64,000 nt of DNA from Streptomyces hiroshimensis. Lineage in GTDB: Bacteria > Actinomycetota > Actinomycetes > Streptomycetales > Streptomycetaceae. Every line of letters starts with the position of its first letter. Position 1 is the first letter of the stretch. This document shows, in pieces, positions 52,829 to 61,263 of the stretch. The notes under the pieces were generated by a model. The model did no database searches. It was not told where the DNA came from and saw nothing but the letters and a program-made list of their open reading frames with translations. The stretch lies in assembly GCF_014650335.1 (NCBI RefSeq), contig NZ_BMUT01000008.1, positions 1 through 64,000 of the forward strand, read 5' to 3'. The position numbers and the translations under genes are program-made.

Positions 52829-54145
52829 CTACTGCTTGCAGTACTGCGCCTCCTTGCCGATGACCCGGTACATGCAGTCCGACGCCTCCAGCAGCTGCAG
52901 CACCGCGTCGCGGTTGCGCGCGGTCTCCCGGTCGATCACCTCGTCGGGCGGGTAGAAGCCGCCGCCGGACCCGCTCTCGTTCGGATACATCTCGAAGGTG
53001 TACGAGAAGATCCGCTGGTCTCCCCAGAGCCAGTCGTCGATCGTCCCGTCGGTGATGTAGAGGTCGCTCGACTGCTCGGGCGTGTAGCCGTTGCTGGCGG
53101 CCATGGACTTGCCGAGGGTCGCGTAGACGTCGTGCTCGTCCTGGGTCATGCCGGGCCCGGTGTCGTCGTAGGTGTAGCCGAACGGCCACAGCACCAGCTC
53201 GCTGTACGTGTGGAAGTCGATCCCGGCCTTGATCTGCTGCTTGCCGCCGACGATCCGGCTGCGCGCGAAGTCGGCGACGACCTTCACCTCGGGCGCGGAC
53301 TCGGGTGCCGAGCCGCGGTAGGTCTCGGAGCCGGTGCTGCCGGAGGAGCCGTTGCAGCAGCCCCACTTGAAGTTCCAGTTGCGGTTGAGGTCGGTGCCCC
53401 GGCTGCCGGATCCGGCGTTGGGCTGGCGGTTCTTGCGCCAGCTGCGGTACGAGCCGGTGGCGATGTCGTATTCGCCGCCGTCGGGGTTGACGTCGGGCAC
53501 GACCCAGATCTCGCGGCTGTCGACCATCTTGGTGATCCGCGGGTCGCTGCCGTACTTGGAGCCGAACTCCTTGAGCAGGTAGAGGGCCATCTCGACGGTG
53601 AGGTGCTCGCGCGCGTGCTGGTGCGCGGTGAAGAGGACCTCGGGTTCGTCCTCGTCGGTGGCCACGTTGTCGCTGATCTTGACGGCGACGATGTCGCGGC
53701 CCTCGTAGGACTTGCCGATGACCTTCTTGCTCATGATGGAGGGGTGTGCGGCGACGTCGGCGTCGATCTCCGCCATCGCCTCCCGGTAGTTGTGGTAGCC
53801 GGCGTCGGCCGGAGGGAAGTCGTACGGCTCGGGGGAGCGGCCCTCCGAGCGGTCCGGCGGCCCGGGCAGCAGGCTGACCTTGTAGCCCATCCGGCGGATG
53901 CGCTCGGCCTGGGAGGCGTCCGCGGTGATCACGACGGAGCCCCGGCGCACGGCGTCGATCGCGACGCCGGTCGCGGCCAGGGCCGTGCGCTGGGCGGCGG
54001 TACGAGGGCCGGTGACCTCGTACGCCCGGGACCTTCCCTCGGTGGTCTTCTCCTCCGTGTCCCGCGAGGCGGCGGGGACGGCCAGGGCCAGGGTGAGCAC
54101 GGCGGCGAGGGCGGTGGCCCATCTGCCGTGCGAGCGGGGTCGCAT
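52829..54145 (-). CDS. Secreted zinc carboxypeptidase (M14)
   Basis: A 438-residue exported metallopeptidase with a signal peptide (about 1-27), an N-terminal prosegment-like region, and an M14 catalytic domain. Zinc ligands are the HAREH motif (His and Glu, about residue 175) and the His in GIDFHTYSE. The catalytic Glu is in SYTFEMYP, and the DLNRNWNFKWGC segment binds substrate carboxylate. CysCys in WGCCNG and Cys in the C-terminal MYRVIGKEAQYCKQ suggest disulfides. CAGGAG precedes the ATG. It is divergent from the serine protease gene. Confidence 0.94.
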   Translation of the reverse strand: MRPRSHGRWATALAAVLTLALAVPAASRDTEEKTTEGRSRAYEVTGPRTAAQRTALAATGVAIDAVRRGSVVITADASQAERIRRMGYKVSLLPGPPDRSEGRSPEPYDFPPADAGYHNYREAMAEIDADVAAHPSIMSKKVIGKSYEGRDIVAVKISDNVATDEDEPEVLFTAHQHAREHLTVEMALYLLKEFGSKYGSDPRITKMVDSREIWVVPDVNPDGGEYDIATGSYRSWRKNRQPNAGSGSRGTDLNRNWNFKWGCCNGSSGSTGSETYRGSAPESAPEVKVVADFARSRIVGGKQQIKAGIDFHTYSELVLWPFGYTYDDTGPGMTQDEHDVYATLGKSMAASNGYTPEQSSDLYITDGTIDDWLWGDQRIFSYTFEMYPNESGSGGGFYPPDEVIDRETARNRDAVLQLLEASDCMYRVIGKEAQYCKQ

Positions 54146-54477
54146 GCGGTCTCCTGGGGGGTTCCGGAAGTGCGACGGGTGGGGGGTGTGCGGGAGCTGT
54201 GCGGGGGTGCGTGGTCAGTGTCGGGGGGTGTCATGAACCGGTCAACGCGCCCGGACGGGGGGAATCAGGCCAACTTCCCTTTCACTTGCGGCCGGTTGAT
54301 TGCGCGCGCCCTCAGGGGCACCAACAATGCACACGTCAAAACCGAACGGAGCTACGGGAAACGACTGATCGAACGCAAGCGATCTACAGCAAGCGACCGA
54401 CAGCACGCGATCGACGTAACTTAGGCCCGGATCCGGCCCGGGCGGCCCGGATCCGTCCCAGAGAGGAACCACCCCCC

Positions 54478-55350
54478 ATGAGAAGACCTCTCCTCGGCGC
54501 GCTCACCACCCTCCTCCTCACCGGAGCGACCGTGGCCGGTGCAGGAACCGCCACCGCCGCTTCCGCGGACGCAGGAGCCGGCGCGGGCGCGGGCGCGGAC
54601 GCCAAGGCCAGACCAAGGGCGGTCGACTTCGCCGGCACCGTGGCACTCAGCAACTGCTCCGGCTCCCTGATCCGCCTGCCGAGCTCGTCCGACAACGACC
54701 CCGGCCTCGTCATGACCAACGGCCACTGCCTGGAGAGCGGCATGCCGGACCCCGGCGCCGTCATCACCGACCAGCCGTCCACCCGCACGTTCAGCCTGCT
54801 CAACTCCAGCGGGAACAAGGCCGCCACACTGCGCGCGACCAAGGTCTCGTACGCCACGATGACCGACACCGACGTCACGCTGTACGAACTGAACACAACA
54901 TATGCGCAGATCAAGCAGCGCTACGGGATCAACGCGCTCAACCTGTCGGCGGACCACCCGGTGAGCGGTACGCCGATCAAGGTCGTCTCCGGCTTCTGGA
55001 AGCGGATCTACAGCTGCAACGCCGACGGCTTCGTCTACCGCCTCCGCGAGGCCGACTGGACCTGGAAAGACTCGCTCCGCTACACGCCGTCCTGTAACAC
55101 GATAGGCGGCACGTCCGGCTCGCCGGTGATCGACACGAACACCGGGAAGGTCATCGCCATCAACAACACGGGCAACGAGAGCGGCGAGCGCTGCACGATG
55201 AACAACCCGTGCGAGGTCGACGAGAACGGCCAGGTCACCGTGCGGCAGGGCATCAACTACGCCCAGGAGACGTACGGCATAGCCAAGTGCATCGGGATCG
55301 GGAACAAGCTGGACCTGAGCCTGCCGGGCTGCGCACTGCCGAAGCCCTGA
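54478..55350 (+). CDS. Secreted trypsin-like serine protease (S1 type)
   Basis: A 290-residue exported protease. A signal peptide (about 1-28) precedes an Ala/Gly/Asp-rich propeptide-like stretch (about 29-48). The catalytic triad is His in VMTNGHCLE (about 81), Asp in MTDTDVTLYEL (about 130) and Ser in GGTSGSPVID (about 212). Several Cys pairs are placed for disulfides. AGAGG precedes the ATG. The upstream gap contains short imperfect CAAGCGA-type repeats (54370-54412). A hairpin terminator follows. Confidence 0.92.
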   Translation: MRRPLLGALTTLLLTGATVAGAGTATAASADAGAGAGAGADAKARPRAVDFAGTVALSNCSGSLIRLPSSSDNDPGLVMTNGHCLESGMPDPGAVITDQPSTRTFSLLNSSGNKAATLRATKVSYATMTDTDVTLYELNTTYAQIKQRYGINALNLSADHPVSGTPIKVVSGFWKRIYSCNADGFVYRLREADWTWKDSLRYTPSCNTIGGTSGSPVIDTNTGKVIAINNTGNESGERCTMNNPCEVDENGQVTVRQGINYAQETYGIAKCIGIGNKLDLSLPGCALPKP

Positions 55351-55374
55351 TCGCCGGCCCCGCTCTTCTTCTCC

Positions 55375-55412
55375 GCTGCCGGGCGGGCACACGAGCCCGC
55401 CCGCCCGGCAGC
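55375..55412 (+). terminator. Terminator-like hairpin after the serine protease gene
   Basis: A 14-bp perfect stem (55375-55388 with 55399-55412, arm GCTGCCGGGCGGGC) with a 10-base loop, 25 bases after the stop. Confidence 0.8.
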
Positions 55413-55487
55413 CCGGCAAGGGTCCGGGCATAGGCGACCTCACGAGACCGGGCGGGGCGGAATGCCGGGCCTGCTTAGGGTGAGGGC

Positions 55488-55916
55488 ATGACCACCCTCA
55501 TCGTCCTTCTGCTCTTCGTGGCGGGCACCGCGTGGGTCCTCTACAAGTGCGTGCACGAATTCCTGACCGCGCTGAGGTCCGTCTTCTTCGGCGAGCGCGC
55601 GGAAGGCCGCTGCGTGCGCAGCTACGGAACGCAAGGCTCGGACGGCTTCACGCACATGCACTACGTCTACGGCTTCACCACGGCCGACGGCTGCGCAGTG
55701 GAGTTCGAGGAACCCACCATGGTCATGAGGGAAGGCAAAAAGGTCACCGTCCGCTACCGGGCCAAGGATCCGGAGCGGACGGCGACCGTGATGGGACTGC
55801 GCACCCTTTCCCCGTTGCTCGGGGGCCTTTTCGGGATATTGGTGACCAGTTCCTTCTTTCTGGTCAGCCTGGTGGTTCTCTGGCTATACGTGTCGGAGGT
55901 GTGGCTCAAGCGCTAG
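55488..55916 (+). CDS. DUF3592-like two-helix membrane protein
   Basis: A 142-residue protein with an N-terminal helix (about 3-22), a soluble beta domain in the middle (EGRCVRSYG, VEFEEPTMVMREGKKVTVRY) and a C-terminal helix (about 110-135). This is the DUF3592 layout. The function is unknown. It ends 12 bp from the stop of the convergent lipoprotein gene. Confidence 0.78.
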   Translation: MTTLIVLLLFVAGTAWVLYKCVHEFLTALRSVFFGERAEGRCVRSYGTQGSDGFTHMHYVYGFTTADGCAVEFEEPTMVMREGKKVTVRYRAKDPERTATVMGLRTLSPLLGGLFGILVTSSFFLVSLVVLWLYVSEVWLKR

Positions 55917-55928
55917 CGGACGGGGACG

Positions 55929-56504
55929 TCAGCCGGTCACCTTGATGGATTTCAGGATCTCGTCCAGGTCGTCCTGGGAGAGCTTCCCCTTCGGCGCGGT
56001 GACCCGTACGACCCAGGGCTTGTCGCTCTTGTCCATGCCGACGACGTCGACGGCGGTCATTTCGGTGTCCCGCGGAGGAGAGTCGCCCTCGCCGCTGGAC
56101 TTGAACCCGTGATTGATGCGCACGGCCCGGTCGGTACCGGGGACCTTGATGTCCTCTTTGTCCTGAGGGGTGGCGCCGAATGTGTACTGGGCGTCCGCGC
56201 CCGACACCGCCATATCGAGGTCGCTGGTCTTCATGAACTCCACCTGCGCCACGATGCGGGCGACGGTCTTTCCGCCCTCCACCAGATCCGCCTCGGCCGT
56301 GGCGAACTTGGGCAGCTTCTCCTTGCCCAGCTCCTTGAAGCCCTTCGGGTAGGCGACGCTGACCTGCTGCGCGTCGAGCGTCTCCCACCCCTCGGGCGCG
56401 GCTGCCCCACCGCTCTTCTCACTACCGCAGCCGACCACGAGAGCGCCCAGGAGGGCGGTGGTCGCGGCGGCTGCCGCGGCGCGGCGTGCGGTCGCGGTGA
56501 TCAT
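55929..56504 (-). CDS. Lipoprotein at the distal end of the Tad-like locus
   Basis: A 191-residue exported lipoprotein with lipobox LVVGC (Cys26) after an Ala-rich signal peptide. The mature domain contains VSVAYPKGFKELGKEKLPKF, VARIVAQVEFMKTSDLDMAV and a DDLDEILKSIKVTG end, a pattern like small PsbP/LpqN-type lipoproteins. It is the last gene of the minus-strand run, 51 bp after the giant prepilin-like gene, so cotranscription is likely. The function is unknown. Confidence 0.82.
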   Translation of the reverse strand: MITATARRAAAAAATTALLGALVVGCGSEKSGGAAAPEGWETLDAQQVSVAYPKGFKELGKEKLPKFATAEADLVEGGKTVARIVAQVEFMKTSDLDMAVSGADAQYTFGATPQDKEDIKVPGTDRAVRINHGFKSSGEGDSPPRDTEMTAVDVVGMDKSDKPWVVRVTAPKGKLSQDDLDEILKSIKVTG

Positions 56505-56555
56505 CGAGTGCTCACTCTCTGTCTGACTTTCCGGCGAGGGTACGGATCTGATCCG

Positions 56556-58571
56556 CTACTGCGAGCAGAGCTTCATCGGCACGTAGTTCCGCTTGCCGTC
56601 CTCCTGCGGGGCCCCGAGGAACTCCGCGTCCTCCTGGCGGACCTTTTCCTTGCTGCCTTCGAAGTTCGCGGTGTAGCCGAAGGAGGCTACGCCCAGGTTC
56701 AGCTCGGCTCCGAATTCCGCGGCATTGGTCACGCCGTCGTAGGTGAGCCTGCTGGACCGGCCGTCGTCGAACATCATCTGGCCGAACTTGTCGTCGTCAC
56801 CGGGCCGCTCCGTGGGGGCCTCGTCGAGGAGGAGCATCTCAAGCGGCTTGCCGTACTTGCTGTTGCCGTTCAGCCACTTCTGAGCGACGTCCTGCTTGCC
56901 CGGAGTGTTGAGCTCGATCGTGTTGGTGACGACCTCGGTCACGGTGTCCTTGCTCGAGCCGCTGACCGACCCCTTGTGCTTGGACTTGCCCGCGTTCTTG
57001 TTGTCCTTGCCGTTCTTGTCCTTGTCCGGGACCTTTTCCTCGTCGGCGACCTCGTGCTTGCCGCCTGCCTTGCCGGACGACTCCTGGGTGCGGGTCATGA
57101 TGATCCGCTTCAGTTTCCCGTCCTTGTCACGGGTGACCGTGATGGCTCCGGTGACCCCGAGCCCGTGCTCCGCCGAAACCTTGGTCCCTTCGGCGCTGGC
57201 CTCGCCGCCCGTGGCGCCTTCCACCTTGAACGCGAAGGTCTTGGACTCCGTGTGGTTGATGCCGTCGTGGGTGACCGTCGCCGTGGGGGCGATCTTGACC
57301 TTTCCGCCGAGCTTGCCCGTGATCTGGTCGTCGATCGAACCGGACATCTTCAGCTCGCCGGCCCCCTCGACGCCGACCGAGGCGTAGGAGAGGTGACCGG
57401 CCTTGATGGTGTCCTTGACTTCCTTCTGCAGCTTCAGGTAGTGATCCGCGCTGCGGGAGGCCACCATGGGCGAGTCCCTGGCGTACTGCATTCCGGCCTT
57501 GGCGCTCTCCAGGCTCTCCAGCTTGTTGCGGAACTTGTCGGCCTCCGCCTGGCTGTCGAACTGCCAGGTGTCGCCCGCCGTGACCTTCACGCCGGCGGAC
57601 AGCTCGACCTCGGACTCGCCGTTCTCGTCGAGCTTGCCGACCTTGGCTCCCCACTTGGGGGAGTAGGCCACGCCGACCTTTCCGGCCTGGCTGAAGGTGA
57701 GCCGGACCTTGTCCTTGTACACGGGCTTTCCGTCCTTGCCCAGGACGGGGTTCCCCTTGTCGTCGACCTCGCGGACCTTGAACTTCTGCTGCTGGAAGCC
57801 GTACTCGTTGCCGAACTTGAACCAGGCGATCTTCACTTCCTGGCCCGCCGTGCTGCTGGTGTTGGCGGTGTTGCACATCGTCGGTTCGAAATAGGAATCG
57901 GGCTTCTTCGCCGCTTGGATCTCGCGCGGCGTCTGGCAGCTGCCACCGACGGCCTGGCAGATCTTCGCCTTGATGGTGTCGGCGACGTTCTTGCCCACGC
58001 TGGTGGCGATCAGGCTGGCCATCACCGCCACGACCACCACGACCGTGCCGATGTACTCCGTCGCGGTCACACCCATGTCGTTCCAGGGGTAGTCCGAACT
58101 GCCGCCGCCGGACCGCCCCAGCCGCCCGAGCACGAGCCCGGCGGCACCGCCCAGGACGAGGGCCGCGGCTGCCATGCCGATGCCCTCGGCGACGATGAGG
58201 CCCCACCCCTCCACGATGGTCCGCGTGCAGGTGATGACCGGTACTCCCAGCGCGGCCAGCAGATACAGGGGCAGGGAGTCCCTGTGCGGCTCGGGAAGGA
58301 GACGCGCCGCCGCCCAGACGGCCAAGGCGACGTACAGCAGATTCGGGACGTAGATGATCGCGACCCGCCAGCCGAACGAGGCGAGCCGTTCCGCAGTGGC
58401 GAGGTCGTCGAGGATCGCGGCATTGAGCAGGAATCCGGAGGCGAGGAGAACGACGACCGCCGCGGCCCAGGAGCGCATCAACGCGAAGAAGGGGTGCGAC
58501 TGCCGTGGGGGTGACGTCCCATAGGGGCGGTTCACCTGATGGGAGCCAAAACTGTTGCCTATGCCGCTCAT
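56556..58571 (-). CDS. Giant prepilin-like membrane protein
   Basis: A 671-residue protein. The first 167 residues hold four predicted helices (about 33-53, 68-90, 100-117, 128-150). A Flp-like prepilin motif G167|VTATEYIG follows, with Glu at +5 and Tyr at +6, then a hydrophobic stretch (176-192). About 480 mostly hydrophilic residues follow, with repeated beta-like strands and a Lys/Asp/Gly linker near 525-545. Cleavage would release a 504-residue mature protein. No known enzyme domain is visible. ATG 58571 follows GGGGGA. It lies in the same run as tadC, flp and tadE-like genes. Confidence 0.82.
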   Translation of the reverse strand: MSGIGNSFGSHQVNRPYGTSPPRQSHPFFALMRSWAAAVVVLLASGFLLNAAILDDLATAERLASFGWRVAIIYVPNLLYVALAVWAAARLLPEPHRDSLPLYLLAALGVPVITCTRTIVEGWGLIVAEGIGMAAAALVLGGAAGLVLGRLGRSGGGSSDYPWNDMGVTATEYIGTVVVVVAVMASLIATSVGKNVADTIKAKICQAVGGSCQTPREIQAAKKPDSYFEPTMCNTANTSSTAGQEVKIAWFKFGNEYGFQQQKFKVREVDDKGNPVLGKDGKPVYKDKVRLTFSQAGKVGVAYSPKWGAKVGKLDENGESEVELSAGVKVTAGDTWQFDSQAEADKFRNKLESLESAKAGMQYARDSPMVASRSADHYLKLQKEVKDTIKAGHLSYASVGVEGAGELKMSGSIDDQITGKLGGKVKIAPTATVTHDGINHTESKTFAFKVEGATGGEASAEGTKVSAEHGLGVTGAITVTRDKDGKLKRIIMTRTQESSGKAGGKHEVADEEKVPDKDKNGKDNKNAGKSKHKGSVSGSSKDTVTEVVTNTIELNTPGKQDVAQKWLNGNSKYGKPLEMLLLDEAPTERPGDDDKFGQMMFDDGRSSRLTYDGVTNAAEFGAELNLGVASFGYTANFEGSKEKVRQEDAEFLGAPQEDGKRNYVPMKLCSQ

Positions 58572-58717
58572 TCCCCCGAGCCTTCTGCCATTGATCTTTT
58601 CCGGGCCCACGCTAACCCGCAGGTCAGCACGAGGTCGTGGGCCCAGGGGCCCCATAAGAGGCCCAACGTGAGAAGGCTTCGGGGGATGGAGGGACGGCCG
58701 GCGGCAGCCGACAGCGC

Positions 58718-59326
58718 TCAGTTGGCGCGCGGGAAGGAGACCTCCACGCGGCGGTTCTGCTTGCGGCCCTCTTCCGTGTCGTTGGACGCGACCGGAGCAT
58801 CCTCGGCGTAACCGCGGATCTCGTAGCGGACGTCGGAGCCGAGCGACTTGGACAGCTCTTTCTGCACCGCGTCCGCGCGCTGCTTGGAGAGCTCCATTCC
58901 GTGTTCGTGCGAACCGAGGTTGTCGGTGAAGCCGAAGACCTTGACCTGCCGGGCGTTCTGCTTCTTGATCTCGTCGGCGATGGCCCTGATGCGGTCGTTC
59001 GCCGCGGGGTTGAGTTCGGCGCTGTCCTTGCCGAAGAGGACCTCGGCCTGAAGCTGGAACTTCACATCGGAGTTGGTGTCCTGCCGCTGTTCATTGCCGC
59101 TCTCGTCACCGATGATGCTCTTGATGTCGAGCACTTTGGGCTGCCCGAGGGTCCTGCCCGGCTCCAGCTTGAGGCCGGGGTCCTTGGGATCGATCTTCCC
59201 GGTGAAGACGGAACGGCCGGGAGGTACTTGGTCGGCAAGGGCGACAGGCGCTGCAGCAGCTGTCAGAGCGATGGCGAGGGCCGCGGAGAGCGTCCAGACC
59301 GAACCCTGTGTTCGGAGCTTTCGCAT
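58718..59326 (-). CDS. OmpA-family C-terminal domain protein, secreted
   Basis: A 202-residue exported protein with a signal peptide (about 1-33, ending ALAD) and a C-terminal OmpA domain that binds peptidoglycan. FQLQAEVLFGKDSAELNPAA opens it, FGFTDNLGSHEHGMELSKQRA carries the conserved Asp, and GRKQNRRVEVSF closes it. ATG 59326 has GGTGAG upstream; ATG 59338 overlaps the preceding stop. In Tad loci such proteins may anchor the apparatus to the wall. Confidence 0.92.
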   Translation of the reverse strand: MRKLRTQGSVWTLSAALAIALTAAAAPVALADQVPPGRSVFTGKIDPKDPGLKLEPGRTLGQPKVLDIKSIIGDESGNEQRQDTNSDVKFQLQAEVLFGKDSAELNPAANDRIRAIADEIKKQNARQVKVFGFTDNLGSHEHGMELSKQRADAVQKELSKSLGSDVRYEIRGYAEDAPVASNDTEEGRKQNRRVEVSFPRAN

Positions 59327-59330
59327 ACGC

Positions 59331-59933
59331 TCACCCATCCGTCAGCGTCAGGGCGGCGGCCTGAAAGGTCGGGATCTGGAGGGCCACCTGGGTCGTGGAC
59401 TTGGGCGGTGCGGGGAACTGCATGAAGACCTTCTGCGTGGAGTTGGCCGCAACGGTGCCGAGGCCCGCCGAGGCCAGCGGCCGGTTCTCCGTGTCCCGCA
59501 GGGTGTAATACCGCTTCTTCTCCTTCTCGTCCACGAGTGTGGCGCCTCCGAGAGAGCTGCCACCGACTCCCCGGATCACGTCGAGCTCCGGGCCTGTCCA
59601 CTCCTGGGTTTCGGAAGTCGACCTGTCGGACGTGTTCTTCAGATTGCCGTTGACCGTGACGAAGCCACCCGCACTGCGCGTGGCAGAGGTGATGTCCAGG
59701 ACAATGCCATTGCGGCCCTGGAGCGTGGCGATGACTTTGGCGTCGTCCGACTGCTTGGGCTTGGATGCCTGCCCGTCCTGCTTGCCCTGGTCGTTCTGCT
59801 GGGCACTCCGATCGGCCTTCGGCTTCTCTTCTTTGCTGTCGCCGCCGCAGGCGGACAGTGTCAAGGCCATCGCCGCAACCAGGGCGGCACCTGCGACGGT
59901 CCGACGTGCCCGGGCACGCTGCCACACGCTCAT
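59331..59933 (-). CDS. Lipoprotein upstream of the OmpA-like gene
   Basis: A 200-residue exported lipoprotein with lipobox LTLSAC after an Arg-rich n-region, then a Lys/Gln/Asp-rich linker. One beta-sandwich-like domain follows (GIVLDITSATRSAGGFVTVN, STQKVFMQFPAPPKSTTQVA) resembling FxLYD/DUF4352 folds. GAGGACG precedes ATG 59933. Its stop overlaps an ATG of the OmpA-like gene, so the pair is translationally coupled and probably acts together at the envelope. Confidence 0.82.
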   Translation of the reverse strand: MSVWQRARARRTVAGAALVAAMALTLSACGGDSKEEKPKADRSAQQNDQGKQDGQASKPKQSDDAKVIATLQGRNGIVLDITSATRSAGGFVTVNGNLKNTSDRSTSETQEWTGPELDVIRGVGGSSLGGATLVDEKEKKRYYTLRDTENRPLASAGLGTVAANSTQKVFMQFPAPPKSTTQVALQIPTFQAAALTLTDG

Positions 59934-59978
59934 CACTCATCGTCCTCTAGTTGTCGTTCGCACACTGCGCCCGCATGT

Positions 59979-60704
59979 TCAGTCGGCAAGTCTGACGGAA
60001 AACAGGTCCGTCACACCAGGGAGGTTGTTCGTGCTGCCGGGATTCCTGGGATCGATGTCCCAGCTGCGGCCGTCGGAACAGTGGAGTCGCAGCGGTTTCG
60101 GCTCAGGCTCCTTACTCGTCCCCGGGGCCGGAGTCCGGTTCGTCTCGGGCTCATTGCTCGCTCGCGGCTTCGGAGCGTGACCGGGCTCGGGTGAGCTGGT
60201 GGCTCCGGGATCCTCCACAGGGCGCAGCGTGCACACCTTCGGCACGACGACCGCGGTGGCACTCGCCGTCGTATGCCTGTTTTCCGCGCCGGGTATGGCG
60301 GAGCCGCCGACGGACTTCTTCGACTGCAGCCGGACGGTGAAGCCCGTTCGCCCGTCCCTGAGCGGCCTGCAGTCCTCGGGGCCGGTGCCCATGTCCGCTT
60401 CGTTGCGCTCTGCGAAGCGCCTCGCTGCCGTGCAGGCCCTCTCGGTGAAGACGTTCCTGCCGTTGAGCGCACGTTGCCAGGTCTCAGGGTCGGTGAGGGA
60501 AGCGAGCAGGCCTGTGCGGAGTTGTTCCCTCGCATCCTGCGCGGCCGCCAGGGCCGCTGCGTCCGCCGCGGACTGGACGCCGTTGCGGGACACGGCCGCC
60601 TGGCCGACCGCGACGTAGGCGAACGCAAGGAAGAGCAGGCCTGCCACCACCGTGATGTAGATGGGGAGAGCCTGCCCTGCCTCGCCACGCGGCCGTGCGT
60701 TCAA
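59979..60704 (-). CDS. TadE/TadG-like pilus assembly protein
   Basis: A protein of about 241 residues. GEAGQALPIYITVVAGLLFL starts a single N-terminal helix, followed by AVGQAAVSRNGVQSAADAAA, the standard Tad-domain opening of minor pseudopilins in actinobacterial loci. The soluble part has several Cys residues and a Pro/Thr/Glu-rich linker (about 165-200). The best start is TTG 60704, six bases after the flp stop; no better start or ribosome binding site is visible, so coupled translation from flp is inferred. Confidence 0.8.
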   Translation of the reverse strand: MNARPRGEAGQALPIYITVVAGLLFLAFAYVAVGQAAVSRNGVQSAADAAALAAAQDAREQLRTGLLASLTDPETWQRALNGRNVFTERACTAARRFAERNEADMGTGPEDCRPLRDGRTGFTVRLQSKKSVGGSAIPGAENRHTTASATAVVVPKVCTLRPVEDPGATSSPEPGHAPKPRASNEPETNRTPAPGTSKEPEPKPLRLHCSDGRSWDIDPRNPGSTNNLPGVTDLFSVRLAD

Positions 60705-60709
60705 CCGGA

Positions 60710-61045
60710 TCAGTTGCCGGTGCCGCCGTTGCCCTTGTTGCCGGTGCCGCCGTTGCCGCCAGTGGCCCCGGTGGTGGTCGCGGCGTCGCCGCCGCCACCA
60801 CCCTTCTTCCCGGTGTCGACCCCGTCGATCGCGTCCATGATCTTGGTCTTGATCTTGGCACCGATGTCCGTGAAGCCGGCGATCGCCGCCATGATCGCCA
60901 CAACCACGACGATCATGCCGATGTACTCCACGGCGGTCTGACCCTTGGAGCGCTCCCGACGGAACATCCGGTCGATGCAGGTGTTCCGCCACTCCGCGAC
61001 GTGCACCTTGGTGTCGACGGCCGCCTTCAGCAGCTTGTCGTTCAT
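60710..61045 (-). CDS. Flp-type pilin with Gly-rich C-terminal tail
   Basis: A 111-residue prepilin with a long leader (1-35). The cleavage motif is KG35|QTAVEYIG with Glu at +5 and Tyr at +6, then a hydrophobic helix (MIVVVVAIMAAIAGF) and an amphipathic stretch (IGAKIKTKIMDAIDGV). Normal Flp pilins end soon after, but this one continues with a 35-residue Gly/Asn/Thr tail (repeated GNGGTGNKG). GGAGGGGAAGAG precedes ATG 61045. It is the likely major fibre subunit. Confidence 0.9.
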   Translation of the reverse strand: MNDKLLKAAVDTKVHVAEWRNTCIDRMFRRERSKGQTAVEYIGMIVVVVAIMAAIAGFTDIGAKIKTKIMDAIDGVDTGKKGGGGGDAATTTGATGGNGGTGNKGNGGTGN

Positions 61046-61263
61046 GCTCTTCCCCTCCGGCATGAGCCGGCGTCATACCGGCCTCTACGTAAGTCCTGGT
61101 TCCATCAGCGCCTCCGGTCGCCACCTGACCGGCCTCCCCGACGGCAGCAGAAACGTACGCCGGAACCCCACGCCTGAACATGGGCCCCAAGACCCAATCC
61201 CGGACCCAAAGGCGCGCCCGAGCCACCTGATCACGCATCTGGGCCCTCTCCTCCTGCGCCTTC

